DNA of 64,000 nucleotides from Neptunicella plasticusilytica (GCF_047922965.1 NZ_CP150481.1:1426001-1490000); one strand, 5' to 3'. Positions 25,223-35,088 are shown, numbered from the stretch's first letter. The notes: generated from the sequence alone by a model not told the origin. Numbers and translations: made by a program.

Positions 25223-27495
25223 CCACTCTTAAGCGTATTGTTCAGGAAGTGAATCAGGTCATCGATTTTGATGATGCCCTGACACTCTTGGCGTTGCGCC
25301 TTAAAGAGGCAACCAAAGTTGATTGCTGTTCTATTTATCTGGCTAATTATGAACAGCAAAACTTCCATCTTAAAGCGACAGAAGGCTTGTCGAAAAGCGC
25401 CATAGGTAAGGTCACTATTGGTTTTTCCGAAGGTTTGATTGGACTGATTGGACAGCGTGAAGAGCCAATTAATATTGATGATGCGCATAGTCATCCTCGT
25501 TTTAAACATTATCCTGAAGTTAAAGAAGAAAAATACCATGCCTTTCTGGGCACTCCCATCATCCACCAGCGCAAGGTATTAGGGGTTATTACCCTGCAAC
25601 AAAAGATTCGTCGACATTTCAGTGAGGACGAAGAAGCGTTTCTGGTCACTCTGGCTGCCCAGATTGCTTTGGAAATAGTCCATGCCCAGGCTCGGGGCGC
25701 TCTGGATCTCAGCGACGACGCACAACGTAATAAATGGCAGTCCACCTTGCATGGCGTACCAGGCTCAGAAGGGATCGCTATCGGCACCGGTTATGTGGCT
25801 AACCGCGTAAGTACTTTATCGAATCAGGCTCTCAAGCAGGTTAATAATCCGGCTGAAGAACGTGCGCTTTATCGGGAAGCCGTCGCCCAGACACGTCTTG
25901 AAGTGCAGGATATGTCTGATCGTATGCAAAGTACGCTGCCTGAAGATGTACATGCCATTTTCGATATGTACCTGCATTTACTTGACGCCAACAGTCTTGG
26001 CCATGAAGTTGAAGAAAAAATCGATGCTGGCTGGAGTGCTGTTTCCGGATTAAAAATGGTGGTCGAGCAATACGTACACACCTTTCAAAATATGAACGAC
26101 AGCTATATGCGAGAGCGTGCGGTGGATGTGGAGGATCTGGGTAATAAAATTCTGGCCCAAATGCTTCAGTCGCAGGATTCAGAACAACGCTTGCCGGAGC
26201 GTACCATATTGATTGCCGAAGAAATTTCCGCCTCGATGTTAGCTGAATACCCGCCGCAGTCGTTGGTCGGAATTGTCTCTATGCGTGGTTCACAAAATTC
26301 CCATGCGGCGATTATGGCCCGAGCCCTGGGATTACCCTCAGTGATGGGATTAACCGATGTGCCAGTATCCATGTTAAGTGGTCAACATCTTATTCTGGAT
26401 GGCTATTCCGGTGAAATTATTGTGTCACCGGAAGCCAATATATTGGCTGAATACCAACAACTGGCCAGTGAAGAATTAGAATTGTTTGAGCACTTGCAGG
26501 GGCTGGCAAACTTGCCCAGCATCAGCAAAGACGATTGCGAAGTTAAATTGTTGGTCAACGCTGGCTTGTCTATGGAGCTGGAAAACACTCACAGCTCGGA
26601 TGATGATGGTGTGGGACTTTATCGTACCGAAATACCCTTTATGATGCGAGAACGGTTTCCCTCAGAGAAAGAGCAGATAGAGCTGTATCGCAGCATGTTA
26701 ATGGTCGATCCGCAAAAAAGTATTACCATGCGGACGCTGGATGTCGGTGGCGACAAACCCTTACCCTATTTACCCATCAATGAAGAGAACCCTTTTTTGG
26801 GTTGGCGTGGTATTCGGCTTACGCTCGATCATCCGGAGATCTTCCTGGTCCAGGTCAGGGCCATGCTTAAAGCCAGTCTGGGCTTGAGCAACCTTAAAAT
26901 TATGTTGCCGATGATTACCTCGGTAAACGAAGTGGACGAAGCATTCAGGCTGGTGAGACAGGCCTTTTTTGAAGTATCGGAAGAATCCCAGCTATCCGGT
27001 GAAGTATTGTCAATGCCGCAACTTGGGGTAATGCTGGAAGTGCCTGCAGTATTGTATCAAATTCCGCAATTGGCCAGTCGAGTTGACTTTTTTTCGATTG
27101 GCAGCAATGACCTGACCCAGTATTTGTTAGCTGTTGATCGTAACAATGCTCGAGTTTCGGCGTTATATGATAGTTATCATCCAGCGGTACTAAGAGCGCT
27201 TAAATTTATTATTGACCAGGCCAATGCGGTGAATAAACCCGTTACCCTGTGTGGTGAAATGGCCGGTGAGCCCGGTGGAGCCTTATTGTTGTTTGGCATG
27301 GGTTACCGTAACTTGAGTATGAACCGGCACAATTTGTTGAAAGTAAAATGGGTGGTGCGTTCGGTCAGTTCGGATGATGCACAAGCCTTGCTGGATGACG
27401 TATTAACCATGTCAACGCCACAGGAAGTGCGGGAAGCCTTGAATCTCAAGTTAGAAATATTGGGGTTGGGTGGACTGGTTCGGGCTGGCAAGTAG
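25216..27495 (+). CDS. ptsP: Phosphoenolpyruvate-protein phosphotransferase PtsP (EI-Ntr)
   Basis: PtsP is the first component of the nitrogen phosphotransferase system, passing phosphate from phosphoenolpyruvate to NPr. The 759-residue protein has an N-terminal GAF domain (about 15-160). The phosphohistidine domain follows, with the active histidine at about 363 in GSQNSHAAIMARALG. The C-terminal PEP-binding barrel has GLYRTEIPFMMRERFPSE, TLDVGGDKPLPYL and FFSIGSNDLTQYLLA, and the catalytic cysteine in TLCGEMAGEPGG. It overlaps rppH and is followed by the TSUP permease gene. Length and domain order are normal. The GAF domain suggests control by a small nitrogen-status ligand. Confidence 0.97.
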   Translation: MLTTLKRIVQEVNQVIDFDDALTLLALRLKEATKVDCCSIYLANYEQQNFHLKATEGLSKSAIGKVTIGFSEGLIGLIGQREEPINIDDAHSHPRFKHYPEVKEEKYHAFLGTPIIHQRKVLGVITLQQKIRRHFSEDEEAFLVTLAAQIALEIVHAQARGALDLSDDAQRNKWQSTLHGVPGSEGIAIGTGYVANRVSTLSNQALKQVNNPAEERALYREAVAQTRLEVQDMSDRMQSTLPEDVHAIFDMYLHLLDANSLGHEVEEKIDAGWSAVSGLKMVVEQYVHTFQNMNDSYMRERAVDVEDLGNKILAQMLQSQDSEQRLPERTILIAEEISASMLAEYPPQSLVGIVSMRGSQNSHAAIMARALGLPSVMGLTDVPVSMLSGQHLILDGYSGEIIVSPEANILAEYQQLASEELELFEHLQGLANLPSISKDDCEVKLLVNAGLSMELENTHSSDDDGVGLYRTEIPFMMRERFPSEKEQIELYRSMLMVDPQKSITMRTLDVGGDKPLPYLPINEENPFLGWRGIRLTLDHPEIFLVQVRAMLKASLGLSNLKIMLPMITSVNEVDEAFRLVRQAFFEVSEESQLSGEVLSMPQLGVMLEVPAVLYQIPQLASRVDFFSIGSNDLTQYLLAVDRNNARVSALYDSYHPAVLRALKFIIDQANAVNKPVTLCGEMAGEPGGALLLFGMGYRNLSMNRHNLLKVKWVVRSVSSDDAQALLDDVLTMSTPQEVREALNLKLEILGLGGLVRAGK

Positions 27496-27537
27496 TGAAT
27501 CTGCTTGGACTAGATACGGGATTAATAGAATAAGTTT

Positions 27538-28338
27538 GTGGATACGTTATTTAGCCTGATTATGATCTGTGCCGCATTGGGAGCCGTAGTTGGAGTGCTG
27601 GCTGGGTTGCTGGGTATCGGCGGAGGACTCCTTATTGTTCCTTCGCTGATGTATTTGTTGCCTCACTATATTGTCTTGCCAGATGAGGTACTTATGCCGA
27701 TGGCAATAGGCACCTCGTTGTCGACTATTATTCTTACCGCATTCTCGTCTGCCTGGGCACACTACCATATGGGGCAGGTGCGTCGTGAAATTATGTTGTG
27801 GGTTAGTCTGGGGATTGCCTTTGGGGCCTTGCTTGGCTCCACAGTCGCTACTAACATTCCTGCTGCGCTGTTAAAAGGCGGTTTCGGTTTTGTTGTGTTG
27901 TTGATTGCCGCGCAAATGGCATTTTACGCCCATAAGCGTTCTGCTTCTGATTATAACTCGGCCAAATTGTCAGTTATTGGTACTGTAACCGGAACCATTT
28001 CATCCATTATGGGAATTGGTGGCGGAGCGATACTGGTTCCTGCACTGGTGTGGTATCAAGTGAGCATTACTGCTGCTATCGGTTGTGCCGCATTAGGCGG
28101 TTTTGTCATCGCAATATTCGGTTCACTGGGGTATATTGTGCACGGCTTGGGGCATCCTGATTTACCGGCCTGGTCGCTCGGTTATATCTATTTACCCGCG
28201 ACACTGGGTATTGTGTCAACGTCCATTTTTACCGCCAGACTGGGTGTCAAACTGGCCTATAAACTACCAACTAAAAAATTAAAAAAATTCTTTGCCGTGT
28301 TCCTGTTTGTTATCGGAATACGGATGATTTTGGGGTAA
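27538..28338 (+). CDS. Sulfite exporter TauE/SafE family (TSUP) permease
   Basis: This 266-residue inner-membrane protein has about eight hydrophobic segments and the two TSUP half-motifs, LLGIGGGLLIVPSL near the start and IMGIGGGAILVPAL in the second half. The family transports sulfur-containing organic anions such as sulfite or sulfoacetate, mostly outward; the substrate here is not known. The start is a GTG at 27538, since an in-frame stop lies four codons upstream. It sits 42 nt after ptsP and 7 nt before lgt. A TSUP gene inserted between ptsP and lgt is common in Vibrio and Alteromonas relatives. Confidence 0.9.
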   Translation: MDTLFSLIMICAALGAVVGVLAGLLGIGGGLLIVPSLMYLLPHYIVLPDEVLMPMAIGTSLSTIILTAFSSAWAHYHMGQVRREIMLWVSLGIAFGALLGSTVATNIPAALLKGGFGFVVLLIAAQMAFYAHKRSASDYNSAKLSVIGTVTGTISSIMGIGGGAILVPALVWYQVSITAAIGCAALGGFVIAIFGSLGYIVHGLGHPDLPAWSLGYIYLPATLGIVSTSIFTARLGVKLAYKLPTKKLKKFFAVFLFVIGIRMILG

Positions 28339-28345
28339 TGCTTTT

Positions 28346-29146
28346 ATGCAACACTATATGACTTTTCCTGCTCTTGATCCTGTTATCGTCGAATTGGGGC
28401 CGCTCAGTTTGAGATGGTACGGGTTAATGTATCTGGTGGGATTTGTTGCTGCCTGGTTTCTGGCCAAAAAACGTTTGTCCAATACACCCTGGTCTGAAGA
28501 ACAATTGAGCGATCTGTTATTTTACGGATTCCTCGGCGTGATCCTGGGTGGTCGTATTGGCTATGTACTGTTTTACCAGTTCGATCATTTTCTGCAAGAA
28601 CCTCTGTATCTGTTCAAAATATGGACGGGCGGGATGTCTTTCCATGGTGGCTTGCTGGGGGTTGTCACAGCGATGTGGTTATATGCGCGTAAAAGTCGCT
28701 CGACCTTTTTACAAGTTGGTGATTTTATCGCTCCGCTTATCCCCATAGGATTAGGGGCCGGACGGATCGGTAATTTTATCAATGCCGAATTATGGGGAAG
28801 AACAACCGATGTTCCCTGGGCGATTATTTTTCCTAATGCCGGGCCATTACCTCGCCATCCTTCACAGTTATATGAATTTTTACTTGAGGGTGTGGTGCTG
28901 TTTTGCCTGCTCTGGTGGTTTTCATCCAAGCCGCGCAAAACAGGTGCTGTAGGTGGAATGTTTCTGCTAGCTTATGGCTGCTTTAGAGTCTTTATCGAAT
29001 TTTTCCGTGAACCTGACGCACAAATGGACGGGATATACGGCAACATCATCACCCAGGGACAAATGCTTTCGATCCCGATGATTCTGATAGGTCTGTTTTT
29101 GTTATTCAGAAAAGCACCGCTAAGTACAGCTAAGGTGAAAGCGTGA
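28346..29146 (+). CDS. lgt: Prolipoprotein diacylglyceryl transferase
   Basis: Lgt transfers diacylglycerol from phosphatidylglycerol to the lipobox cysteine of prolipoproteins, the first step of lipoprotein maturation in the inner membrane. The 266-residue protein has seven hydrophobic segments. It carries the essential histidine region GGMSFHGGLLGV, the Lgt signature GRIGNFINAELWGR, and the arginine-bearing FRVFIEFFREPD. The stop overlaps the thyA start by 4 bp, as in many gammaproteobacteria. Confidence 0.98.
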   Translation: MQHYMTFPALDPVIVELGPLSLRWYGLMYLVGFVAAWFLAKKRLSNTPWSEEQLSDLLFYGFLGVILGGRIGYVLFYQFDHFLQEPLYLFKIWTGGMSFHGGLLGVVTAMWLYARKSRSTFLQVGDFIAPLIPIGLGAGRIGNFINAELWGRTTDVPWAIIFPNAGPLPRHPSQLYEFLLEGVVLFCLLWWFSSKPRKTGAVGGMFLLAYGCFRVFIEFFREPDAQMDGIYGNIITQGQMLSIPMILIGLFLLFRKAPLSTAKVKA

Positions 29147-29994
29147 AACAATATTTAGCGCTCTGTGAGCGAATTATTGAGCAAGGCCACTGGGTCGAAA
29201 ACAAGCGTACCGGCCAACGCTGCCTGACGGTGATTAACGCCGATCTGGAATACGATGTAGAAAATAACCAGTTTCCGCTGATCACCACCCGTAAAAGTTA
29301 CTACAAAGCCGCTATTGCCGAATTGTTGGGCTATCTACGTGGTTATAACAGTGCTGAACAATTTCGCGCTATTGGTTGTAACACCTGGAATGCTAATGCC
29401 AATGAAAATCAAGCTTGGCTAAATAACCCGCATCGCAAGGGGGAAGATGATATGGGCCGGGTTTATGGTGTGCAGGGAAGAAGCTGGCAAAAGCCGGATG
29501 GTAGTACTCTCGACCAATTACAAAAAGTAATTGATGATCTGTCTGGCGGAGTGGATGATCGCGGCGAAATCATTACTTTTTATAACCCCGGTGAATTTGA
29601 GCTAGGTTGCTTGCGACCTTGCATGCATACCCATAACTTTTCGCTATTGGGGGATACACTTTATTTAACCAGTTACCAGCGCTCCTGTGATGTGCCGCTG
29701 GGGCTTAACTTTAATCAAATTCAGGTGTTTGTCTTATTGGCACTGGTGGCGCAAATAACCGGTTATAAAGCGGGTAAGGCTTACCATAAGATTGTTAATG
29801 CACATATCTATGAAAATCAGCTTGAATTAATGCGCGATGTTCAAATAAAACGGACTCCCTTTGCATCGCCACAATTACATATTAATCCCGAGATCAAAAC
29901 GCTGAACGATATAGAAACTTGGGTCACGACCGATGATTTTAAGCTGGAAGGCTACCAGCATCACGATGCGATTAAGTATCCTTTTGCCGTCTGA
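29143..29994 (+). CDS. thyA: Thymidylate synthase (ThyA)
   Basis: ThyA makes dTMP from dUMP with methylenetetrahydrofolate. The protein is 283 residues, longer than E. coli ThyA (264) but usual for Vibrio, Shewanella and Alteromonas. The catalytic cysteine is in LGCLRPCMHTH (about residue 160), followed by SYQRSCDVPLGLNFNQIQVF and the dUMP-binding KIVNAHIYENQ. It overlaps lgt by 4 bp and ends 10 nt from the converging small gene at 30005. No terminator is visible in that gap. Confidence 0.97.
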   Translation: MKQYLALCERIIEQGHWVENKRTGQRCLTVINADLEYDVENNQFPLITTRKSYYKAAIAELLGYLRGYNSAEQFRAIGCNTWNANANENQAWLNNPHRKGEDDMGRVYGVQGRSWQKPDGSTLDQLQKVIDDLSGGVDDRGEIITFYNPGEFELGCLRPCMHTHNFSLLGDTLYLTSYQRSCDVPLGLNFNQIQVFVLLALVAQITGYKAGKAYHKIVNAHIYENQLELMRDVQIKRTPFASPQLHINPEIKTLNDIETWVTTDDFKLEGYQHHDAIKYPFAV

Positions 29995-30004
29995 ATAGCA
30001 CAGA

Positions 30005-30328
30005 TTAGGGCCGGATCCCGATGCAATCCAGTGGATATTGCCCTTCACCTTCCAGGTAATCCAGACAGGTTTCCAATTCACCGCGCAGATAAGGATCTTG
30101 CATCAGTTTTTGCGCTGACCAGTAATGCGTTTGATGCATGACATGCCAAAACACTCTTTCTTTTTGGCTGTAGGGGCTGTCAGGGCTGAATTTAACCTGC
30201 ATCCATTCTTCCAGTGTGTCCCAGAAATATAGGTCAAGCTCAGAGTAGGGAATACGATGATCCCAGTACGCTCTGATAAAGTAGGCTAGTTGCCCGGCTT
30301 TACGTTGAATGAAGTTTCTGACTATCAC
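30005..30328 (-). CDS. Hypothetical protein, about 107 residues
   Basis: I do not recognise a characterised family. The protein is acidic and aromatic-rich (YWDHRIPYSELDLYFWDTLEEW, then KERVFWHVMHQTHYWSAQKL) and looks mainly helical, with no signal peptide or membrane segment. The C-terminal part, YLRGELETCLDYLEGEGQYP, has a helical acidic pattern. It converges on thyA with only 10 nt between stops. The clean reading frame in a tightly packed region argues that it is a real gene. Function unknown. Confidence 0.6.
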   Translation of the reverse strand: MIVRNFIQRKAGQLAYFIRAYWDHRIPYSELDLYFWDTLEEWMQVKFSPDSPYSQKERVFWHVMHQTHYWSAQKLMQDPYLRGELETCLDYLEGEGQYPLDCIGIRP

Positions 30329-30528
30329 TGCACATTATTCTCAATCTATTTATTATTGGTATCGGAAAATGTAAGCACGAGAGGGGTTGAATAGTGCAAC
30401 ACCTCTTATCTTACCTTTGTATTATAGCCGTCTATATGGATTTGTCTCTGATCTGCGACAGATTGAATGTATCGTTTTGTTAATCAAGGTAATTTAGTTA
30501 GGAAAGCGGTTACATCTGACCGTTACAG

Positions 30529-31383
30529 TTACCATCCCATCGATTTAATCCAGCCGATGATCTCGTTACTGATATAGGTATTTTGTTGAGTGGATTGGGA
30601 TGGCAGGCCGACTATTTCACGTTGTCGATAATGGACTTTGAAGGCTTTGTTGGCGGCTATACGACGTTGTCTGACGGTACTGTTGACCCAGTTGTTATCG
30701 TAAGTCGAATAGATATCCAATACCGCAGTGCCGCTGGTGGCGATATAGTCCGCAATATAGTTGTTAAGCGTTGCCTGTGGCCAGTAGGGGCCAAGCACCA
30801 CCAGCCCGTCAGGAGGGGGCAGGTTTTTTTGTGAGTATAGCTTGGTCAACCAGGCTGCGGTTGTACCCCGAGCCACAATTAGCTGAAATCCGGGATGTTT
30901 TTTTGCCTGTTCGGCAACACTTGTCATTTGTTGTTGCAAACGTTGTTCAACATCAGCAAAGGCTTGCTGGTTAACAAAGGCGCCAGAGTTAATTAGCTGG
31001 ACAATGTTTTGCTGATTATCAGCAGTTAAATCTGTTGCAGTAAAACTGTCCAGAATTTGGGTAGGAGGGGCGGCGACCAGTAAGGTGATCCAGCCAACCG
31101 CGTTAAGCTTTCGGCTTAATCCCAGCAGATTTTTGTCCGGCGTCTGGCTCATGTCACTAAGCAGCGTCGCGACGCCTTTGATCGATGACGTATCGGCGCT
31201 GTGCTGTATAACGGCCAGTTGCACATCATTCGTGTCAATAAGGATATAATCTTCGCTGGGGAACGCCCGCTGTACATCCAGTAAATATTGACTTTGTGGG
31301 GAAATATCCGCTTTTGCCCCTGCTCCGAGGATGAGTCCGACAAAAGACAATGCGCACAGTAGTTTGAATGATTTTTTCAGCAT
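30529..31383 (-). CDS. DUF3530 family protein (secreted alpha/beta-hydrolase-like)
   Basis: This is a 284-residue exported protein from the ATG at 31383, chosen because it starts a clean signal peptide (MLKKSFKLLCALSFVGLILG, cleavage near AKA). A GTG at 31428 would add 15 residues. The body fits DUF3530, an alpha/beta-hydrolase-like family of gammaproteobacteria. LIVARGTTAAWL and DGLVVLGPYWP fall where a nucleophile elbow and strand would be, but the usual GxSxG is replaced by ARGTTA, so hydrolase activity is doubtful. It lies 67 nt upstream of rluA's stop side on the same strand, in the same direction as rapA-rluA, and may be transcribed with them. Confidence 0.75.
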   Translation of the reverse strand: MLKKSFKLLCALSFVGLILGAGAKADISPQSQYLLDVQRAFPSEDYILIDTNDVQLAVIQHSADTSSIKGVATLLSDMSQTPDKNLLGLSRKLNAVGWITLLVAAPPTQILDSFTATDLTADNQQNIVQLINSGAFVNQQAFADVEQRLQQQMTSVAEQAKKHPGFQLIVARGTTAAWLTKLYSQKNLPPPDGLVVLGPYWPQATLNNYIADYIATSGTAVLDIYSTYDNNWVNSTVRQRRIAANKAFKVHYRQREIVGLPSQSTQQNTYISNEIIGWIKSMGW

Positions 31384-31449
31384 GTTTCTATATCGGATCA
31401 CTACCCGGCAAACTGAACCCCTATCCACATTTTATTTATCTGTAGTTGG

Positions 31450-32109
31450 TTAAGCAAACGGACAGGATGTTGTAAAGTCCATATGCTGACCGGTCTGAGG
31501 ATGGTTGAACTGGAGTCTTTGCGCGTGTAATTGCAGCCGTTCGGCCATTTTGAGTGCATCGGCATGCGCATATAAACGATCGCCCAGTATCGGGTGCCCC
31601 AGACTGAGCATATGCACGCGTAATTGATGAGACCGACCAGTAACAGGTGTAAGTTTTACCAATGTCCAGGACGGCCCTGTTTCAACCACTTGCCAATGGG
31701 TTTGCGAGGGTTTACCCCGTTGGTGATCAACCATCTGTTTAGGTCGATTGGGCCAGTCACAAATCAAGGGTAGATCAACGGTTCCACTGGTTTCTTCAGG
31801 CTGCCCAAATATCCGGGCGAAATAGGTTTTACTGGTTTGGCGAGTCTCGAACTGGCGGGACAGATGACGATGCGCCGCTTTGTTTAGTGCCATAACCAAA
31901 ATGCCGGATGTGGCCATATCCAGTCTATGTACAATGCTGGCGGTGGGAAATACCCGCTGCACTCTGAGCTGCAGGCTGTCCTGATGTTCAACGGCCTTGC
32001 CAGGTACGGTCAACAAGCCACTGGGTTTATCCAGTACCAGAATATCATCATCTCGATAGACTATATCAAGGTACGGATTGACGGGAGGCGCGTAATGCAG
32101 CAAGGCCAT
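31450..32109 (-). CDS. rluA: 23S rRNA/tRNA pseudouridine synthase RluA
   Basis: RluA converts U746 of 23S rRNA and U32 of several tRNAs to pseudouridine. The 219-residue length equals that of E. coli RluA. The catalytic motif HRLDMATSGILV (catalytic Asp) lies near residue 62, preceded by ILVLDKPSGLLTVPG and followed by TGRSHQLRVHMLSLGHPILGD in the C-terminal part. Its start codon overlaps the last base of the rapA stop, and the rapA-rluA pair is also adjacent in E. coli. Nothing unusual is seen. Confidence 0.96.
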   Translation of the reverse strand: MALLHYAPPVNPYLDIVYRDDDILVLDKPSGLLTVPGKAVEHQDSLQLRVQRVFPTASIVHRLDMATSGILVMALNKAAHRHLSRQFETRQTSKTYFARIFGQPEETSGTVDLPLICDWPNRPKQMVDHQRGKPSQTHWQVVETGPSWTLVKLTPVTGRSHQLRVHMLSLGHPILGDRLYAHADALKMAERLQLHAQRLQFNHPQTGQHMDFTTSCPFA

Positions 32110-34928
32110 TAGTGGGTATTCACCACGAGTCGAAGGGCTTCAAACTGGACTTCTGCCTGACCAATAATTTCACCCAGTTGGGCGAGCTGATGGCTTAAAT
32201 GCTCAATTTCTTCGTCACGAATACTGGGATTCACTTTTTGCAATGTATGCAAGCGATGTAGTTCTTCACCTAACAGTGATTCCATCCGCTGTAAACTTTG
32301 CTTCCGCAGAGTTTCGCCTTGCTGCTGAGCCAGCAGTTCGAGCTGAGTTAGACCTGTTTCGATTTTATCAGTCAGAGCACTGATCAGTTGTTGAGCGGTT
32401 TTGCGGTTGACTTTGTTCAAGTAGTCAAATTGTTCCTCACTGACATTACCCTTGGGATCAATACAAATGCGTATTGGCGTTGGCGGCAGAAAACGTTGTA
32501 GTTGCAAGTGTTTGGGAGCCTTGGCTGCCAGTACAAAGATGGCTTCCAGCCAGAAAAAACCGACTGGAATAGCGGGATCTTTATAAATTGCGACGCTGGC
32601 TTTGCCCTTTACATCAGCCAAAATGGTGTCCTGGGCATGTTGCACCATCGGGTGATCCCAGCTTAAAAATTGCAGTTGCTCAAATTGCAATGCAGCCTGG
32701 CGCTCGTAGGTCACCATGGTGCCTTCTTCGTCCAGGCCCGGTAAGCTATGATGCATGGCTTCCGAAGGCTTCAGCAGATAACTGCTTTCATCATTTTCTT
32801 CCTGAATAATACCAATGGTATCAAACAGGTAGGTCATAAATTTTTCCAACCTGACGGACTGATCCGAGTCATAAATATTATCGATAAAATCGTCAACAGT
32901 GCCTTTACCAGAGGAATTGATCTCCAGCAATTTATCCCGGCCCTGCTCCAGTTGTTGTTTGAATTGGCGGTGTAAAGAGGCAGTCTGATTGATCAGCTCG
33001 TAACACAAGGTTTCATCTTGCGCAGATAGCATGGCTTGTTGCAGTTGTGTTTTTAGTTGTTGATAAACGGCATTGCCGGTAGGGCAGGTATGCTCAAAGG
33101 CGTCCAGTCCCTGATGATACCAGTCCAGCAAAACCTGTTGGGCAGACTGGTTAAAGTAGGGCACATGGATCTGGATATCGGCTTGCTGGCCGATACGATC
33201 CAGTCGACCAATACGTTGTTCGAGCAAGTCCGGCACAGCAGGCAAGTCAAACAGCACCAGGTGATGGGCAAACTGGAAGTTGCGGCCTTCACTACCGATC
33301 TCGCTACAAATCAGCACCTGGGCGCCGTCTTCCCGTTGGGCAAAATAGGCCGCCGCCTTGTCGCGCTCGACAATACTCATTCCTTCATGGAATACCGATG
33401 CGCGAATACCAGACTGCACCCGCACTGCTTCGGACAGAGCCAAAGCGGTGCCTGCGCTGGTGCAGATAGCCAGAACCTTTTTACCTTTGTGCTGTTTAAG
33501 CAGGTCGATAAACCATTCCACGCGCGGATCAAACTGTACCCAACTATCAATCAGGTCGGGGTGACGTTCCGGACTCATTAACAGATTAATATTTTGTTGT
33601 TCAGACAATCGCGCATATTGCGGCGGTTGTTGCAGCGCGTAACTAATCAATTGACGTCTGGGAAAGCCGCTGATACCGGAGCGGGAATTACGAAACAGCA
33701 AACGTCCGGTGCCATGGCAATCGAGCAAGTGACTAATCAGTCGATGACACTGCGCGGGGTCGCCGACATCCAGATCTTGCAGTAATTGCGGTTCTGTTTG
33801 TACAAAAGGCTCAATCGCAGCTTGCTGCTGTCGATTTAAAGGTTGTCCTTCTAATAAGGGCGAAATGGCTTCGGCCAGCTGCGCGTAATGCTGTTCCTGT
33901 TCGACAAATTGTTGGTAGTCGTGAAAACGGTCGGCATCGAGCAGGCGCAATCGGGCAAAATGACTTTGATGACCGAGTTGTTCGGGAGTGGCGGTGAGTA
34001 GCAATACACCTTTGGTTTTTTGGGCAAGCTGTTCCACGGCCTGATATTCAATCGAGGGCGCTTCGGCTGACCATTGCAGGTGATGAGCTTCATCAACCAC
34101 CATTAAATCCCAGTCACACTGCTGTGCTTGCTGAAGATAATCGCTATGCTGGGTCAGAAAATCCAGGCTGCAAATCACCAACTGTTCGGATTCGAACGGA
34201 TTGCCGCCTTCTTCTGCCAGTGACTGGCAACGCTCGGCATCAAAAATAGCAAAAGCCAAGTTCACTCGGCGCAACATTTCGACCAGCCATTGATGGACCA
34301 GACTGGAGGGCACGACTATCAGTACCCGACTCGCTCTGCCACTGAGAATTTGTTGATGGATAATTAGTGCCGCTTCAATGGTTTTACCTAATCCTACTTC
34401 ATCGGCCAACAGCACCCTTGGAGCATAGCGCTGACCTACTTGACGGGCAATATGCAGCTGATGCGGGATCAAATCGACGCGTGCGCCGACAAACCCTAAT
34501 AAAGGTGAGGTATGATGCTGATATTGTTGTTGCCAGCACTCATAACGCAAATCAAACCATTGAGGGCCGTCGAACTGACCGTTAAGTAACCTTTTATGCG
34601 GTTGATTTAACTGCATTTTATGATCAACAAAGGTTTCTATCAGGGCAACGGTTTGTAGCGTGTCTTCACGTACTCCGTGATAGGTCAACTGCCCCTGTTT
34701 CTCGGTCACCTTGTCTATCCGCATTTGCCAGCCTTCATGACTGCTGACCATTTCGTCAGGCTCTAGAGCCAGACGAGTTAAAGGGGAGGTTTGTTTGGCA
34801 TATACCCGGGTTTCTCCGCTGGCAGGGAACAATAGGGTGACCTGACGGTGATTGACGTCAATCACTGTACCTAAGCCCAAATCAGATTCTGTATCACTTA
34901 ACCAACGCTGCCCCGGAGAAAATTGCAT
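32109..34928 (-). CDS. rapA: RNA polymerase-associated ATPase RapA
   Basis: RapA (HepA) is a SWI/SNF-type ATPase that binds RNA polymerase and helps it recycle after transcription. The 939-residue protein is close to the E. coli length (968). An N-terminal Tudor-like pair (about 1-110) precedes the helicase domain with Walker A in LADEVGLGKTIEAAL, the DEAHH box and LLLTATPEQLG. Helicase motifs V and VI appear in SEIGSEGRNFQFAHHLVLFD and EQRIGRLDRIGQ. The C-terminal RapA domain contains a long coiled stretch. It is divergent from phoH, with a 294-nt gap. Confidence 0.97.
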   Translation of the reverse strand: MQFSPGQRWLSDTESDLGLGTVIDVNHRQVTLLFPASGETRVYAKQTSPLTRLALEPDEMVSSHEGWQMRIDKVTEKQGQLTYHGVREDTLQTVALIETFVDHKMQLNQPHKRLLNGQFDGPQWFDLRYECWQQQYQHHTSPLLGFVGARVDLIPHQLHIARQVGQRYAPRVLLADEVGLGKTIEAALIIHQQILSGRASRVLIVVPSSLVHQWLVEMLRRVNLAFAIFDAERCQSLAEEGGNPFESEQLVICSLDFLTQHSDYLQQAQQCDWDLMVVDEAHHLQWSAEAPSIEYQAVEQLAQKTKGVLLLTATPEQLGHQSHFARLRLLDADRFHDYQQFVEQEQHYAQLAEAISPLLEGQPLNRQQQAAIEPFVQTEPQLLQDLDVGDPAQCHRLISHLLDCHGTGRLLFRNSRSGISGFPRRQLISYALQQPPQYARLSEQQNINLLMSPERHPDLIDSWVQFDPRVEWFIDLLKQHKGKKVLAICTSAGTALALSEAVRVQSGIRASVFHEGMSIVERDKAAAYFAQREDGAQVLICSEIGSEGRNFQFAHHLVLFDLPAVPDLLEQRIGRLDRIGQQADIQIHVPYFNQSAQQVLLDWYHQGLDAFEHTCPTGNAVYQQLKTQLQQAMLSAQDETLCYELINQTASLHRQFKQQLEQGRDKLLEINSSGKGTVDDFIDNIYDSDQSVRLEKFMTYLFDTIGIIQEENDESSYLLKPSEAMHHSLPGLDEEGTMVTYERQAALQFEQLQFLSWDHPMVQHAQDTILADVKGKASVAIYKDPAIPVGFFWLEAIFVLAAKAPKHLQLQRFLPPTPIRICIDPKGNVSEEQFDYLNKVNRKTAQQLISALTDKIETGLTQLELLAQQQGETLRKQSLQRMESLLGEELHRLHTLQKVNPSIRDEEIEHLSHQLAQLGEIIGQAEVQFEALRLVVNTH

Positions 34929-35072
34929 AACGACCCTCTTAAAAAATTGGAGGCGGATTATACAGTGAATTCACATGTTTTGTCAGAATTACCAATAATA
35001 GTTACCACTTTTTAGGGCGGAAAAGGCGGCGGGAATAACTGCTAATGAATATTGTATAAAAGTTGGTGATTG

Positions 35073-35088
35073 TGGAACAAAAGTGTTC
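35073..35088. promoter_or_regulatory. Small palindrome in the rapA-phoH divergent gap
   Basis: GAACA (35075-35079) and TGTTC (35084-35088) form a perfect 5-bp inverted repeat with a 4-nt spacer. It lies about 135 nt upstream of phoH. It could be an operator, but no regulator can be named. The rest of the gap shows only a strong purine-rich stretch, GAGGAGG (near 35178), and no confident promoter. Confidence 0.25.

Noticed and set aside
33057..33581. 174-residue open frame on the plus strand
   Set aside because: It lies wholly antisense to rapA, whose helicase motifs run through the same bases; no ribosome binding site and no recognisable protein.
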